Source: Gloeocapsopsis crepidinum LEGE 06123
GTDB taxonomy: Bacteria > Cyanobacteriota > Cyanobacteriia > Cyanobacteriales > Chroococcidiopsidaceae
Assembly: GCF_015207655.1 (NCBI RefSeq)
Contig: NZ_JADEWN010000024.1
Span: 1-64,000 of the forward strand
Length of the DNA stretch: 64,000 nt
Reading direction: 5' to 3'
Shown: positions 45,405-55,167 of the stretch, piece by piece
How positions within the stretch are numbered: position 1 is the stretch's first letter
Layout of the letters: each line of letters starts with the position of its first letter
The notes under the pieces: model-generated
What the model saw: the letters and a program-made list of their open reading frames with translations, nothing else
Told to the model about the DNA's origin: nothing
The model's database searches: none
Translations under genes and position numbers: made by a program

Positions 45405-46379
45405 TTAGGTAAGCTTACTTAATAAAGCTAGCTTGCTATCAAACCATTCTTCGGTAAACTCGCCGTAAGGTAGAACTTCTTCTACGACAGCGCAAGCAAT
45501 TCCCATCACCCAGATATGTGCTACTTGTGTAAAAATAGGAATCGCGTTAACTTCAGCTTGGCTCAACTGCCGGATTTTTTGATATCCTTGCATAAAAGAT
45601 TTATTAATACTGGCATCTAATTGCCAACGGTGGGTTGTATGAATAAATTTGGCAATATCAAATGCCCGCCAACCGTAGCCGCATTGGTCAAAATCAAATA
45701 GCGTTGGTTGATTTCCTACAAAATGGGCGTTTTCTGAATGGACATCACCGATACAAATTCCATAAGAGGGTGATGTTTGAAGTAGCGCTAAGTTGACTAA
45801 CTGAGCTTTGATTTGCGCACTTAATTTGAGTAGATAGTGAATATCACTGTTGCGATGCTGGAATAGCAATGAGATTGCTGACATTGCCCAATCTAAAAGA
45901 TACGCGCAATCTAACTCTGGACGGCTAAAACGACTAGTAAAATTATTTGTTGCTTGATGAATACTTGCAACAACTTCTCCTAATTGTTGACTTTGTTCGC
46001 GATTAATATTTTTACCGATCGCCCGACCTGGTGCATAGGAAAACACAGCAGCATAGCGTTGTCCTTCTGGGGATGCGATCGCTTCTGTAAATTCACCTGT
46101 TGTTTTAGCAATTGGGTAAGCAACAGGCAAATTGCAATTATGCAGATAATGTAATAGTTCTAGTTCAAAATTAATTGCCACTAGTGTTCGCCACTCATAG
46201 CGGTAAACGCGCAAAATGTATTGATGATTTTGTTCGGCTTCGACTAAATAAGTATCATTAAGACCGCGTTTGTATAACTTACACTTTTGTGTCGCTATAG
46301 GATAATGGCATAACACCTTTTCTATTAAAGCCTTTCCTGAAGGCAGCGAATGAATAACAGGAATAAATGGAGAACTCAT
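45405..46379 (-). CDS. APH-family phosphotransferase
   Basis: 324 residues of the aminoglycoside/choline/homoserine kinase-like fold. N-terminal NDTYLVEAEQNHQYILRVYR (nucleotide-binding Lys replaced by the Arg of LRVYR), the catalytic loop ICIGDVHSENAHF in place of the usual HGDLHxxN, with the catalytic Asp and Asn retained, and LFDFDQCGYGWRAFDIAKF supplying the Mg-binding Asp. Substrate unknown; SrkA/YihE-like proteins and antibiotic kinases share the fold. Not part of the ggt operon by spacing. Confidence 0.83.
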   Translation of the reverse strand: MSSPFIPVIHSLPSGKALIEKVLCHYPIATQKCKLYKRGLNDTYLVEAEQNHQYILRVYRYEWRTLVAINFELELLHYLHNCNLPVAYPIAKTTGEFTEAIASPEGQRYAAVFSYAPGRAIGKNINREQSQQLGEVVASIHQATNNFTSRFSRPELDCAYLLDWAMSAISLLFQHRNSDIHYLLKLSAQIKAQLVNLALLQTSPSYGICIGDVHSENAHFVGNQPTLFDFDQCGYGWRAFDIAKFIHTTHRWQLDASINKSFMQGYQKIRQLSQAEVNAIPIFTQVAHIWVMGIACAVVEEVLPYGEFTEEWFDSKLALLSKLT

Positions 46380-46597
46380 GGTTAGCTATTAGCTATTAGC
46401 GTATTTCTTCGCTGTACTATTTAGTAAATAAAAATCACAAACTGTATCAGCAACTGCATTTACCATGTATATCAAATTATAAGATTAAACCGAAGTTAAG
46501 GCTGTCAAATTGGTAATATTAACTTTTATAAAAGATTGCAGTTGAGCTTGAGTTTAAGGTTGTAGATAACGACACGAGGAAATGCAGGAAGAAAAAT

Positions 46598-47662
46598 ATG
46601 CTCAAATGGAGTTCCCTGCTGTTGAGTGCAGCACTGTTGGCGGCTCCGCTATCGGGTTGTAGTCGGTTTTTATATCCCCAATTATCTGCCCAAGAAGGTG
46701 GTGCGGCATCAGGGGCAGTATTGAATCGGGTGAAAACCCGTGGCAGGTTATCTTGTGGCGTGAGTGGTAATTTGCCAGGATTTAGCTATGTGACTCAACA
46801 AGGTGAATATAACGGACTAGATGTTGATATCTGTCGGGCGATCGCAGCAGCAATGTTTGACGATCCACAAGCGGTAGATTTTCGCAATCTCACTGCCAAA
46901 GAGCGATTTACCGCATTACAAGCAGGGGAAATTGATGTCCTTAGCCGCAACACTACCTGGACAATTAGTCGCGATACATCAATTGGTCTAGAGTTTGCGC
47001 CTACAGTGTTTTACGACGGTCAGGGCATGATGGTAAAACAAAGTAGCGGCATCAAAGACTTAAAAGGATTGCAGGGAAGATCAGTTTGCGTTCAAACAGG
47101 CACAAGTACTGAACAGAACCTTGCTGACCAAATGCGCAAGCTAGGAGTTAAATATACACCTATTGTCTTTGAAGACGACAAAGCAACCTTTGCTGCCTAT
47201 CAACAAGGACGTTGTGAAGGTGTCACTAGCGATCGCTCACAGTTAGTAGCGCAACGCAGTGCTTTACCTAACCCTGACGAACACATTCTCTTAGAGATTG
47301 TCATGTCCAAAGAACCACTCGCACCTGCGGTCAGAAATAACGACCCGCAATGGTATGACACCGTGAAGTGGGTGATCTTTGGCTTAATTGAAGCTGAAGA
47401 ACTGGGAATTACTTCACAAAACATCGATTCTTTTGCCAATAGTGAAGATCCAGTTGTACGCCGATTACTAGGAACTGAAGGTGACTTAGGACAGGGTTTA
47501 GGTCTAACAAACGACTTTATCGCACGGGCAATTCGTGAAGTTGGTAACTACGGCGAAATCTATAACCGCAACCTTGGTCCTGATACGCAACTCAATCTCC
47601 CCCGTGGTCAAAACGAGTTATGGACTGATGGTGGACTACATTATGCACCTCCCTTCCGGTAA
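46598..47662 (+). CDS. natF: Amino-acid ABC transporter substrate-binding lipoprotein
   Basis: 354 residues. Signal peptide with lipobox LSGC, Cys21. The mature domain is the family 3 (polar amino acid) binding fold: GRLSCGVSGNLPGFS, GLDVDICRAIAAAMF, VDVLSRNTTWTISRD and GVTSDRSQL. With natG, natH and bgtA downstream it matches the neutral/acidic amino-acid system N-II described in Anabaena. First gene of the operon on the plus strand. Confidence 0.92.
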   Translation: MLKWSSLLLSAALLAAPLSGCSRFLYPQLSAQEGGAASGAVLNRVKTRGRLSCGVSGNLPGFSYVTQQGEYNGLDVDICRAIAAAMFDDPQAVDFRNLTAKERFTALQAGEIDVLSRNTTWTISRDTSIGLEFAPTVFYDGQGMMVKQSSGIKDLKGLQGRSVCVQTGTSTEQNLADQMRKLGVKYTPIVFEDDKATFAAYQQGRCEGVTSDRSQLVAQRSALPNPDEHILLEIVMSKEPLAPAVRNNDPQWYDTVKWVIFGLIEAEELGITSQNIDSFANSEDPVVRRLLGTEGDLGQGLGLTNDFIARAIREVGNYGEIYNRNLGPDTQLNLPRGQNELWTDGGLHYAPPFR

Positions 47663-47712
47663 AAGAACAAAAAGTGCACAGGGAGTCGTGACGTGTTGAG
47701 TTTAAGAAAGAT

Positions 47713-47766
47713 ACTCGTTAAGAGTGTTGAGTTATGAGTTATTTTCTTCAATTCAAAACTCAAAAC
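47713..47766. repeat. Left arm of a long inverted repeat flanking natG
   Basis: actcgttaagagtgttgagt... A 46-base core (47713-47758) is the exact reverse complement of 49016-49061. A few bases beyond the core also match the GTTTTGAG repeat type. Confidence 0.85.
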
Positions 47767-47791
47767 TAACCACTAGCCACTAATCAAACTG

Positions 47792-48991
47792 ATGACTACA
47801 CAGCGTCCACGGGTTACACGCAATACACCTAAATTTAAGGATTTACTCAGAGATACCCGATTTTGGCGAGTTGCCGGACAAGTAATTGCTGTATTGCTGT
47901 TTTTGTTATTGGTGATTTTAGTCGTCGATAACGTTATATACAATCTGCGTGCATTAGGCATTCAACTAGGGTTTGGCTTTCTCGGTTCGCAAGCTTCTTT
48001 CGACATTGGTGAAACTCTCATCTCATACAATCCAGCAGACAGTTACGGTCGAGCGATTTTAGTTGGACTCGTTAACTCGCTGCGCGTCATTGTTGTTGGG
48101 CTTGTTTTAGCAACAATTTTAGGTTTAGTTGCGGGAATCGCCCGATTATCAAATAACTGGTTAGTGCGGCAGTTGGCATTAGTGTATGTTGAAACAATTC
48201 GCAACATCCCGCTACTTTTACAACTCTTCTTTTGGTACTTTGCTTTCTTCTTACAATTACCAAATGTCGCTAACCAAATTACTCTTCCTGGTTCTACTTA
48301 CTTATCAAGTCGCGGGTTATATCTACCGTGGATACAAGGAGGTGCGGGTGCGGGAGTATGGTTATTATTACTTGCGTTAGGCATTGCTGGAGCGATCGCA
48401 GTGTGGCAGTGGCGAACCCAAGTTATGCAAGAACGTGGCGTTCGTGGCAATCAGATGTTGTGGGCTTTAGCACCAATTGTTGTGGCGATCGCACTTGCTT
48501 ACATTATCAATGGTGCAATTCCGTTTAGGATCACTTTGCCACAAATGGTAGATACCGAGCAAATTGAAGGTGGGCTGCGTTTATCACCTGAATTCGGAAC
48601 TTTGCTTCTGGGACTTGTTGTTTATACAGGAAGTTTCATCGCCGAAATTGTCCGCGCCGGAATTCAGGCAGTTCCTCAAGGGCAGTGGGAAGCAGCGCGT
48701 GCTTTAGGACTCAAATCAGGAAGAATCATGCAGAGTGTTGTTTTACCTCAAGCTTTACGCGTGATTATCCCGCCACTGACAAGTCAATATCTTAATCTTG
48801 CGAAAAACTCAAGTCTAGCGATCGCGATTGGTTTTCCTGATGTTTATTTTGTTGCTTCAACAACGTTTAACCAAACAGGTCGTGCAGTAGAAGTGATGTT
48901 TCTCATCATGATTACCTACCTCACAATTAGTTTAATTATCTCTCTGGCTATGAACTTATTTAATCGTACTGTGCAATTCAAAGAAAGATAA
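47792..48991 (+). CDS. natG: Amino-acid ABC transporter permease
   Basis: 399 residues with an N-terminal membrane extension followed by the HisMQ-type permease fold; the EAA loop is EAARALGLKSGRIMQSVVLPQAL (core EAARALGLKSG). Works with NatH and BgtA. Unusually, a 46-base perfect inverted repeat lies on each side of the gene (47713-47758 and 49016-49061). The following gene's ATG starts 15 bases after the right arm. Confidence 0.92.
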   Translation: MTTQRPRVTRNTPKFKDLLRDTRFWRVAGQVIAVLLFLLLVILVVDNVIYNLRALGIQLGFGFLGSQASFDIGETLISYNPADSYGRAILVGLVNSLRVIVVGLVLATILGLVAGIARLSNNWLVRQLALVYVETIRNIPLLLQLFFWYFAFFLQLPNVANQITLPGSTYLSSRGLYLPWIQGGAGAGVWLLLLALGIAGAIAVWQWRTQVMQERGVRGNQMLWALAPIVVAIALAYIINGAIPFRITLPQMVDTEQIEGGLRLSPEFGTLLLGLVVYTGSFIAEIVRAGIQAVPQGQWEAARALGLKSGRIMQSVVLPQALRVIIPPLTSQYLNLAKNSSLAIAIGFPDVYFVASTTFNQTGRAVEVMFLIMITYLTISLIISLAMNLFNRTVQFKER

Positions 48992-49000
48992 CGATTTAAG

Positions 49001-49061
49001 GTTTTGAGTTTTAAGTTTTGAATTGAAGAAAATAACTCATAACTCAACACTCTTAACGAGT
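49001..49061. repeat. Right arm of the long inverted repeat flanking natG
   Basis: Contains the 46-base complement of the left arm at 49016-49061, preceded by an additional gttttgagttttaag unit. It lies between natG stop and natH start and overlaps the open frame upstream of natH's ATG. Confidence 0.85.
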
Positions 49062-49076
49062 AACTCTCTTAAACTT

Positions 49077-50282
49077 ATGCAAACTGAATTACCTCCTCCT
49101 GTTGCACCTCCAATTAGTCGCGCTTCCTCGCCTTGGGAATGGATGCGTGTCAATTTGTTCAGTACTTGGTACAACATCATTCTGACGATAGTTTGTGTTG
49201 TTATCATCGTTGTCGGAATCAGTAATTTATTGCGCTGGGTGTTTGATATAGCGCAGTGGAATGTTGTTGTAACGAACTTGCAGTTATTCTTTGTTGGTAG
49301 ATTTCCTCCCGAACTCTACTGGCGCGTTTGGTTATCATTAGGAGTCCTTGCCTGTTTAGCCGGAATTGCTTGGGGTTTTAGTCGCACGGATGCGCGTTGG
49401 TTAAGTCATTCTACTTTGATTGCTTTAGGTGTCATCGTTGCTGCAGTCATCTTGCTACCAATACCATTATCATCACGGTTGTGGTTAGTGACGATCGCTC
49501 TTGTAGCAACTATTGGCTATGCAGCCGGACGGCAATTACCACCAAATCTTAGTAGCTGGCTTCCTGTCATGTGGGGAGTTGCGTTTCTTCTTGTCTGGTG
49601 GTTGATTAAAGGGGGCTTGGGTTTAGCACCTACCCCAACTACTGTTTGGTCAGGACTATTATTAACATTACTCACCGCAACAACAAGTATCATTCTTTCG
49701 TTTCCTTTAGGAGTGTTACTAGCGTTAGGAAGGCAAAGTCCGCTTCCTGTTGTTCGTGGTCTATCAACGCTCTATATTGAAGTCATCCGAGGCTTGCCAT
49801 TAATCGGTATCTTATTTTTAGCTCAAGTGATGCTACCCCTATTTCTTCCACCGTGGTTTCGCGATTTGGATCGGGTGCTACGTGCGATCGCTGGACTAGT
49901 ACTATTTAGTGCTGCGTATCTTGCCGAAAACGTTCGTGGTGGTTTGCAAGCTGTTCCCCGCGGACAAGCCGAAGCTGCTAAAGCATTAGGACTTGGCGCA
50001 CCTTTGACAGTTTCATTGATTGTGTTACCTCAAGCCTTAAAAGCCGTAATTCCAGCAATTGTTGGTCAGTTTATCAGCTTATTCAAAGATACTTCATTGC
50101 TAGCACTATTTGGCTTACTCGAATTAACCGGAATCGCTCGCTCTATTTTGGCACAACCAGAATTTATTGGGCGCTACGCTGAAGTGTACTTATTTATTGG
50201 TTTAATTTACTGGATCTTCTGCTATGGAATGTCGCAAGCCAGCCGCAATCTCGAACGCAAGTTAAATGTTGGTCAGCGGTAG
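49077..50282 (+). CDS. natH: Amino-acid ABC transporter permease
   Basis: 402 residues from ATG 49077 (MQTELPPPVAPPI); the open frame also extends upstream into the repeat, which is not used. Several N-terminal helices are followed by the permease core with EAAKALGLGAPLTVSLIVLPQALK (core EAAKALGLGAP). Partner of natG. Typical for the cyanobacterial system, in which both permeases are longer than in enterobacteria. Confidence 0.9.
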   Translation: MQTELPPPVAPPISRASSPWEWMRVNLFSTWYNIILTIVCVVIIVVGISNLLRWVFDIAQWNVVVTNLQLFFVGRFPPELYWRVWLSLGVLACLAGIAWGFSRTDARWLSHSTLIALGVIVAAVILLPIPLSSRLWLVTIALVATIGYAAGRQLPPNLSSWLPVMWGVAFLLVWWLIKGGLGLAPTPTTVWSGLLLTLLTATTSIILSFPLGVLLALGRQSPLPVVRGLSTLYIEVIRGLPLIGILFLAQVMLPLFLPPWFRDLDRVLRAIAGLVLFSAAYLAENVRGGLQAVPRGQAEAAKALGLGAPLTVSLIVLPQALKAVIPAIVGQFISLFKDTSLLALFGLLELTGIARSILAQPEFIGRYAEVYLFIGLIYWIFCYGMSQASRNLERKLNVGQR

Positions 50283-50478
50283 AAGGGCTGAGTGAAAAAG
50301 TGACTAGTGGCTAGTAGTTAGTAACAGGGGCAAAGAGGAGCCAGTACGATGCGCAGGTGGCGCGGCGCTCCAAGCGGACTTCGTCGCCCTCCGTTATAGC
50401 AACTAACATCGAGGAATCAGTATAAAGCGTTACTAATACCAATGACTTAATACCATTCAACCAAGGAGAAACACAACA

Positions 50479-51261
50479 ATGACACAGCAGACTATTACAA
50501 CAGAAACAGATGCTTCGCTACCACAAAAACCCGCGATCATCGCTGAGAATGTCCATAAATGGTATGCCAGCAATAAATTCCATGTCTTGCGCGGTGTCAG
50601 TCTTAATGTCTACCGTGGTGAAGTTGTTGTCATTATGGGACCTTCTGGTTCAGGGAAATCAACCTTTATTCGTACATTTAACGCTTTAGAAGAGTACCAG
50701 CAGGGCAGAATTGAAATTGATGGCATTGAATTATCCCATGACTTACGCAACATCGATGCAATTCGCAAAGAGGTCGGGATGGTGTTTCAACAATTCAACT
50801 TGTTTCCCCATCTAACGGTACTTGATAATGTCACCCTAGCACCCATTTGGGTAAGACGCTGGGCGAAAAAAAGAGCAGAAGAAGTTGCGATGCAGCTACT
50901 TGAAAAAGTCGGAATTTTAGAACAAGCGCGTAAATATCCAGGTCAACTCTCTGGCGGTCAACAACAACGAGTCGCGATCGCCCGCGCTTTAGCGATGCAA
51001 CCAAAAATTATGCTTTTTGATGAACCAACATCTGCCCTCGATCCAGAAATGGTGAGGGAAGTTTTAGATGTGATGCGATCGCTTGCGCAATCAGGTATCA
51101 CAATGGTTGTTGTCACTCACGAAGTTGGTTTTGCACGTGAGGTTGCCGATCGCATTGTCTTGATGGATGGTGGCGTAATAGTCGAAGAAGCGACACCTCA
51201 AGAATTCTTTCAAAACCCGAAAGAAGAACGTACGCAGAAGTTTTTGTCTCAAATACTATAG
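50479..51261 (+). CDS. bgtA: Amino-acid ABC transporter ATPase
   Basis: 260 residues. Walker [11 protein letters not shown]-loop [17 protein letters not shown], signature [15 protein letters not shown], Walker [15 protein letters not shown], and H-loop [15 protein letters not shown]. In Anabaena BgtA is shared by more than one amino-acid importer (N-II and the basic/Gln system). 196 bases separate it from natH, with a cyanobacterial spacer repeat, so it may have its own promoter. Confidence 0.92.
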   Translation: MTQQTITTETDASLPQKPAIIAENVHKWYASNKFHVLRGVSLNVYRGEVVVIMGPSGSGKSTFIRTFNALEEYQQGRIEIDGIELSHDLRNIDAIRKEVGMVFQQFNLFPHLTVLDNVTLAPIWVRRWAKKRAEEVAMQLLEKVGILEQARKYPGQLSGGQQQRVAIARALAMQPKIMLFDEPTSALDPEMVREVLDVMRSLAQSGITMVVVTHEVGFAREVADRIVLMDGGVIVEEATPQEFFQNPKEERTQKFLSQIL

Positions 51262-51411
51262 TAGAGATCAAGGGTCAGCGGTCAGAGGACGCGCTTTTCT
51301 CAGACCTACGGTTCAGGGTTAAAAACGAAATTGTGTTGACTCTTGCCATATCGAGTCACGACAAATGTGTCATCTCTTTTGTTCCAAGACAGAATGTTAA
51401 GCATAAACAAA

Positions 51412-51438
51412 GGCGTTCTTTGTATAAAAAAGAACGCC
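51412..51438 (-). terminator. Perfect 10-base hairpin
   Basis: Stem GGCGTTCTTT / AAAGAACGCC with a 7-base loop. On the minus strand TTTGTTT follows, so it may end the transcript of the small gene at 51592-51795; on the plus strand no T-run follows. Confidence 0.55.
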
Positions 51439-51591
51439 CACAAAAAGCAACAGAATAGTTGTTATCTTCCTAGCTAGGAATTTAGTTCTTTATGACTTTA
51501 CCCGCGCTGAAATTGCGTGGCAGATTGTAGAATGATAAAATTATTGAGTTATTTGTGATACTTTGATTACTGCAAGTATTAGTGTTTGTAC

Positions 51592-51795
51592 TCAGCTCAT
51601 AGTTGCTGAACTACGGTCATAAGTACTGCGGAAGCTGGGATTGACCTTGCCTTGAATATCTTGAATGTAGTGGAGATATTCTGTGCCATCTAAACCCATC
51701 TCTTCTGCTGCACGATTGAGCATGGATTGTTGACGATTTCTAATGAGGTGATGGTGACGCATCATTAGGGCACGGGCTTGATCTTGAGTAGACAT
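51592..51795 (-). CDS. Conserved cyanobacterial small protein (67 aa)
   Basis: MSTQDQARALMMRHHHLIRN then RQQSMLNRAAEEMGLDGTEY. Helical, rich in His/Arg/Met in the first half, and resembles small cyanobacterial proteins of the same length that I recall but cannot name. Start at ATG 51795. It is isolated between bgtA and ffh and convergent with bgtA. A terminator-like hairpin lies about 150 bases after its stop. Function unknown. Confidence 0.65.
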   Translation of the reverse strand: MSTQDQARALMMRHHHLIRNRQQSMLNRAAEEMGLDGTEYLHYIQDIQGKVNPSFRSTYDRSSATMS

Positions 51796-52163
51796 ACTGG
51801 CTTCCTCGTTGAATAATTTGTTTGCACTTTTTCTTTACATATTCAATATATCAGACAATTCTGTAACGAAAAATACAAAATGGGCTATTTTAATAAAAAT
51901 TTATATTTCTCTTATTTTAGTAAGACGATCGCAAATTCTTTATATTGAGGATTCATTCGTTTGCGCCCTAGCCTAACACCTGCAGCTAATGGCAATCCTT
52001 ACGGGGAAATCATCCTACCTGCGGGAAAGCTAGCTTTTGCGTAAGCCCAGGTTTCATTGATGTTCCCCAAGCCTGCTTCCTAGTTGCTGAGCATTTAACG
52101 TAGTAGTAGAAAGCAAATAAATCGGCTGACACAATAATATAGACGAGCGGATTTTGACGAATT
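51796..52163. other. 368-base gap upstream of ffh
   Basis: Divergent promoters of the small protein gene and ffh are expected here. No RNA gene recognised; around 52000-52080 there is a spacer-type repeat with short inverted words. Confidence 0.4.
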
Positions 52164-53621
52164 ATGTTTGATGCACTTGCTGACCGTTTAGATTCTGCCT
52201 GGAAAAAGCTGCGGGGTCAAGACAAGATTACCCAGTCCAACATTCAAGAAGCACTCCGAGAAGTGCGCCGTGCGCTATTAGAAGCAGACGTTAATTTACA
52301 AGTAGTTAAAGACTTTATCACCGAAGTCGAAACTAAGGCACAGGGTGCTGAAGTGATTGCTGGGGTAAAACCCGATCAGCAGTTCATCAAAATTGTTTAT
52401 GAAGAACTTGTGCAGGTGATGGGAGAAACGAATATTCCTCTAGCACAAGTAGAACAGCCACCAACGATTGTGCTGATGGCAGGTTTACAGGGAACTGGAA
52501 AAACAACTGCAACTGCCAAATTAGCATTACATCTGCGCAAATTAGAACGCAGTTGCATGATGGTAGCTACCGACGTTTATCGTCCAGCAGCGATCGATCA
52601 ACTGGTGACACTAGGTAAACAAATTGATGTGCCAGTGTTTGAGATGGGAAGTGATGCTAACCCTGTAGAAATTGCTCGACAAGGAGTCGAACGTGCGAAA
52701 GCAGAAGGTGTAGACACCGTCATTATCGACACTGCAGGGCGCTTGCAAATTGACCAAGACATGATGGCAGAGTTAGCCCAAATTAAAGAAGTAGTGCAAC
52801 CTCACGAAGTTCTACTCGTTGTGGATGCAATGACAGGTCAAGAAGCGGCAAATCTAACGCGCACCTTCCACGATGAAATTGGCATTACAGGAGCAATTCT
52901 GACCAAACTTGACGGCGATAGTCGAGGCGGGGCGGCGCTATCAGTAAGACAGATTTCAGGTCAACCAATTAAGTTTGTTGGCGTTGGGGAGAAAGTCGAA
53001 GCACTGCAACCGTTTTACCCCGATCGCATGGCATCGCGAATTTTAGGGATGGGAGATGTCTTAACGTTGGTAGAAAAAGCGCAAGAGGAAATCGATCTTG
53101 CTGATGCTGCCAAGATGCAAGAAAAAATGATGGCAGCTAAATTTGACTTTACCGATTTTCTTAAGCAAATGCGGCTGTTGAAAAACATGGGTTCCCTTGG
53201 CGGAATCATGAAAATGATTCCAGGTATGAATAAGTTATCGGAAGATCAACTCAAGCAAGGCGAAACCCAGCTGAAGCGTGCTGAGGCAATGATTAATTCT
53301 ATGACGACACAAGAACGCCGCGATCCTGATTTACTGGCAAGTTCTCCCAACCGAAGAAAACGCATTGCCAATGGTTCCGGTTACAAAGAAGCCGATGTCA
53401 ATAAGTTGGTGGGTGATTTCCAAAAAATGCGATCGCTCATGCAACAAATGACTCAAGGTGGCTTGCCTGGGATGCCAGGAATGTTCGGTGGTGGTATGGG
53501 CAATCCTCTCGCCGCAGGCGGTAATCGTCCCTCAGCACCAGGTTGGCGTGGTTACAGTGGTGGTGGCACAGCCAAGAAGAAGAAAAAAGAGAAGAAGAAA
53601 AAAGGTTTTGGCAATCTTTAG
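52164..53621 (+). CDS. ffh: Signal recognition particle protein (SRP54)
   Basis: GTPase that binds signal sequences and 4.5S RNA for co-translational targeting. N domain at 1-95, G domain with GLQGTGKTTATAKLA, DTAGR, TKLDGDSRGGAAL and the M domain with DFLKQMRLLKNMGSLGG, GSGYKEADVNKLVGDF and a Met/Gly-rich segment (GMPGMPGMFGGGMGNP). The very basic end (KKKKKEKKKKGFGNL) is a cyanobacterial-type extension. 485 aa is normal. Monocistronic; a MITE-like element lies about 100 bases downstream. Confidence 0.97.
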   Translation: MFDALADRLDSAWKKLRGQDKITQSNIQEALREVRRALLEADVNLQVVKDFITEVETKAQGAEVIAGVKPDQQFIKIVYEELVQVMGETNIPLAQVEQPPTIVLMAGLQGTGKTTATAKLALHLRKLERSCMMVATDVYRPAAIDQLVTLGKQIDVPVFEMGSDANPVEIARQGVERAKAEGVDTVIIDTAGRLQIDQDMMAELAQIKEVVQPHEVLLVVDAMTGQEAANLTRTFHDEIGITGAILTKLDGDSRGGAALSVRQISGQPIKFVGVGEKVEALQPFYPDRMASRILGMGDVLTLVEKAQEEIDLADAAKMQEKMMAAKFDFTDFLKQMRLLKNMGSLGGIMKMIPGMNKLSEDQLKQGETQLKRAEAMINSMTTQERRDPDLLASSPNRRKRIANGSGYKEADVNKLVGDFQKMRSLMQQMTQGGLPGMPGMFGGGMGNPLAAGGNRPSAPGWRGYSGGGTAKKKKKEKKKKGFGNL

Positions 53622-54479
53622 ACGGCGATCAGACGGGGGTCAGAGTGGCAGAGATGCATCTACAATTACTAGATTGTGGTGCTTTAACCTTCCCCCGTTT
53701 CCTTGTTCGTTACTATTTCACTAGACCTCCTGCATGAATCAAAAAATCATCGATGTCATTCTGAACGAAACGCAGTGCAGTGAAGCATCTCAGGAGATGT
53801 TTCGCTGCGCTCAAACATGACAACTTTAAGTATTCGCATAGGAGGTCTACTCAATGCCCTACTTGAAGCTGCAATTTGATAAATGAGTCTACGGAAGTGG
53901 ATATGATTTGTTTAACTACGAATTTATCCGCCAAGCTCAAATTGGTATTAAGTCAAGCAGGAGTGCTTCACGCGTAAAGATAGGCAAAACAGTAAAAAAT
54001 CATAGTTTGTTGGATCTAGGCTAGCTTACCAAGCCATATCATCACCAATGAGTAGCTAGACCATTATGGCTGAGTAGTTGCTCATCATATCATCACCTTC
54101 TTTACTAATTTAAGTAATAAATCGCATTTAATCTCACATTCACTTTAGTCTTTCTCTTATTTGTAGCTGCAAGCTTTTTCCCTAGAGTGATATCGCTGCC
54201 CAAAAAACCACTCTATCTTAAGCTAGATTTTTTATCTATTTGAGTTAAATAATTAGCGCTGTAGCAGTGTGACAGTTGCAAAACAGTCTATAAAAATAAC
54301 TAATAATATAATTAGTTGCTATACAAACGGTGTAGCAATTTAGTTGAAAAGCCTTACTTTTTAAATCTTTTCTTGATACATAAAATATATTTTTATAAAT
54401 AAAATTGGAACTTTTTTATAAGAAATTCGACTTTATAACTAAAGACACAAAACACTAAATTAATGTAAGGGTAAAGATT
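53622..54479. other. 858-base gap containing a MITE-like element
   Basis: Apart from the element at 53722-53849 there is no gene. The last 450 bases are AT-rich and should contain the promoter of the outer-membrane-type gene at 54480, whose start is preceded by a taaggg Shine-Dalgarno-like word. Confidence 0.5.
53722..53849. mobile_element. MITE-like element, copy A
   Basis: Ends TAGACCTCCTGCATGAAT (53722) and, as reverse complement, TAGACCTCCTATGCGAAT (from 53849) form imperfect terminal inverted repeats. Inside is a second hairpin (GAAGCATCTC / GAGATGTTTC) in a very common cyanobacterial repeat word (tgtcattctgaacgaa). 128 bases; no coding capacity. Confidence 0.65.
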
Positions 54480-55001
54480 ATGAAACTCTCTTTAAAAGCT
54501 GCTATAATTTCTGTGTCAGCATTAGTTATTGCACCTATTCTCTCAGCCGAACAAGCTGCTGCTCAACCAACTGGTACTAATGCTAGCTATATTGGTGGTG
54601 GTATTGCTGCTGGAGTAACAAATGGCGGACAAACAGGAGACGCTGCTACCTTTGGTGGAAATATTCAAGCTCGTTATGCAATTCCTAATACTCCTGTTTC
54701 AGCTCGTGGTGCTATTCTTTTTAGCGACGAAACTAGTGCTATTATGCCAATTGTTTCTTACGACGTACCAGTTTTTAATAACACCAACGTTTATGTTGGT
54801 GGAGGATACTCCTTCGTAGAACAAAACGGTAGACCTACTCCTTTAGGTAACAGAAACTCTTTTGTTTTAACAACAGGAGTAGAAACTCAAGTAGCTAGAG
54901 ACATTGTTCTTTACAGCGATGCTAAGTTAGGCATTCGTGCTTATGAAAATAGCCCAGCTTCTGCTGTTAGTTTCCAAGCTGGTGCAGCTTACCGCTTCTA
55001 G
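54480..55001 (+). CDS. Small outer-membrane beta-barrel-like protein
   Basis: 173 residues. Signal peptide with an Ala-rich end (SAEQAAAQ), then alternating hydrophobic/polar strands with Gly turns (YIGGGIAAGVTNGGQ, NIQARYAIPNTPVSAR, VYVGGGYSFVEQNG) and a C-terminal aromatic (AAYRF), the pattern of 8-stranded outer-membrane barrels. Gene is followed immediately by a terminator. The role is unknown; members of this loose family are often abundant. Located next to nothing functionally related. Confidence 0.75.
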   Translation: MKLSLKAAIISVSALVIAPILSAEQAAAQPTGTNASYIGGGIAAGVTNGGQTGDAATFGGNIQARYAIPNTPVSARGAILFSDETSAIMPIVSYDVPVFNNTNVYVGGGYSFVEQNGRPTPLGNRNSFVLTTGVETQVARDIVLYSDAKLGIRAYENSPASAVSFQAGAAYRF

Positions 55002-55014
55002 ATTGATACAAAAA

Positions 55015-55045
55015 AAGCAAGTATTTTAAAACTTGCTTCTTAATT
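55015..55045 (+). terminator. Rho-independent terminator after the outer-membrane-type gene
   Basis: AAGCAAGT / ACTTGCTT stem with an AT-rich loop, preceded by a run of A and followed by CTTAATT, 14 bases after the stop. Confidence 0.75.
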
Positions 55046-55167
55046 ACAGTTAGTTGGGGCTGTCACAGACAACCCCTTTTTTGTCTCTGAAAAAAGACGT
55101 GGAGTGGGTAGGTAAGATGCCCACACTTGGTAATTCAAGCTTGTAATAAGTCAAATCAATAAGATAA

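Noticed and set aside
45405-46379. Antibiotic-resistance aminoglycoside kinase
   Set aside because: The fold is shared by many kinases and the catalytic loop lacks the usual HGD; there is no mobile context.
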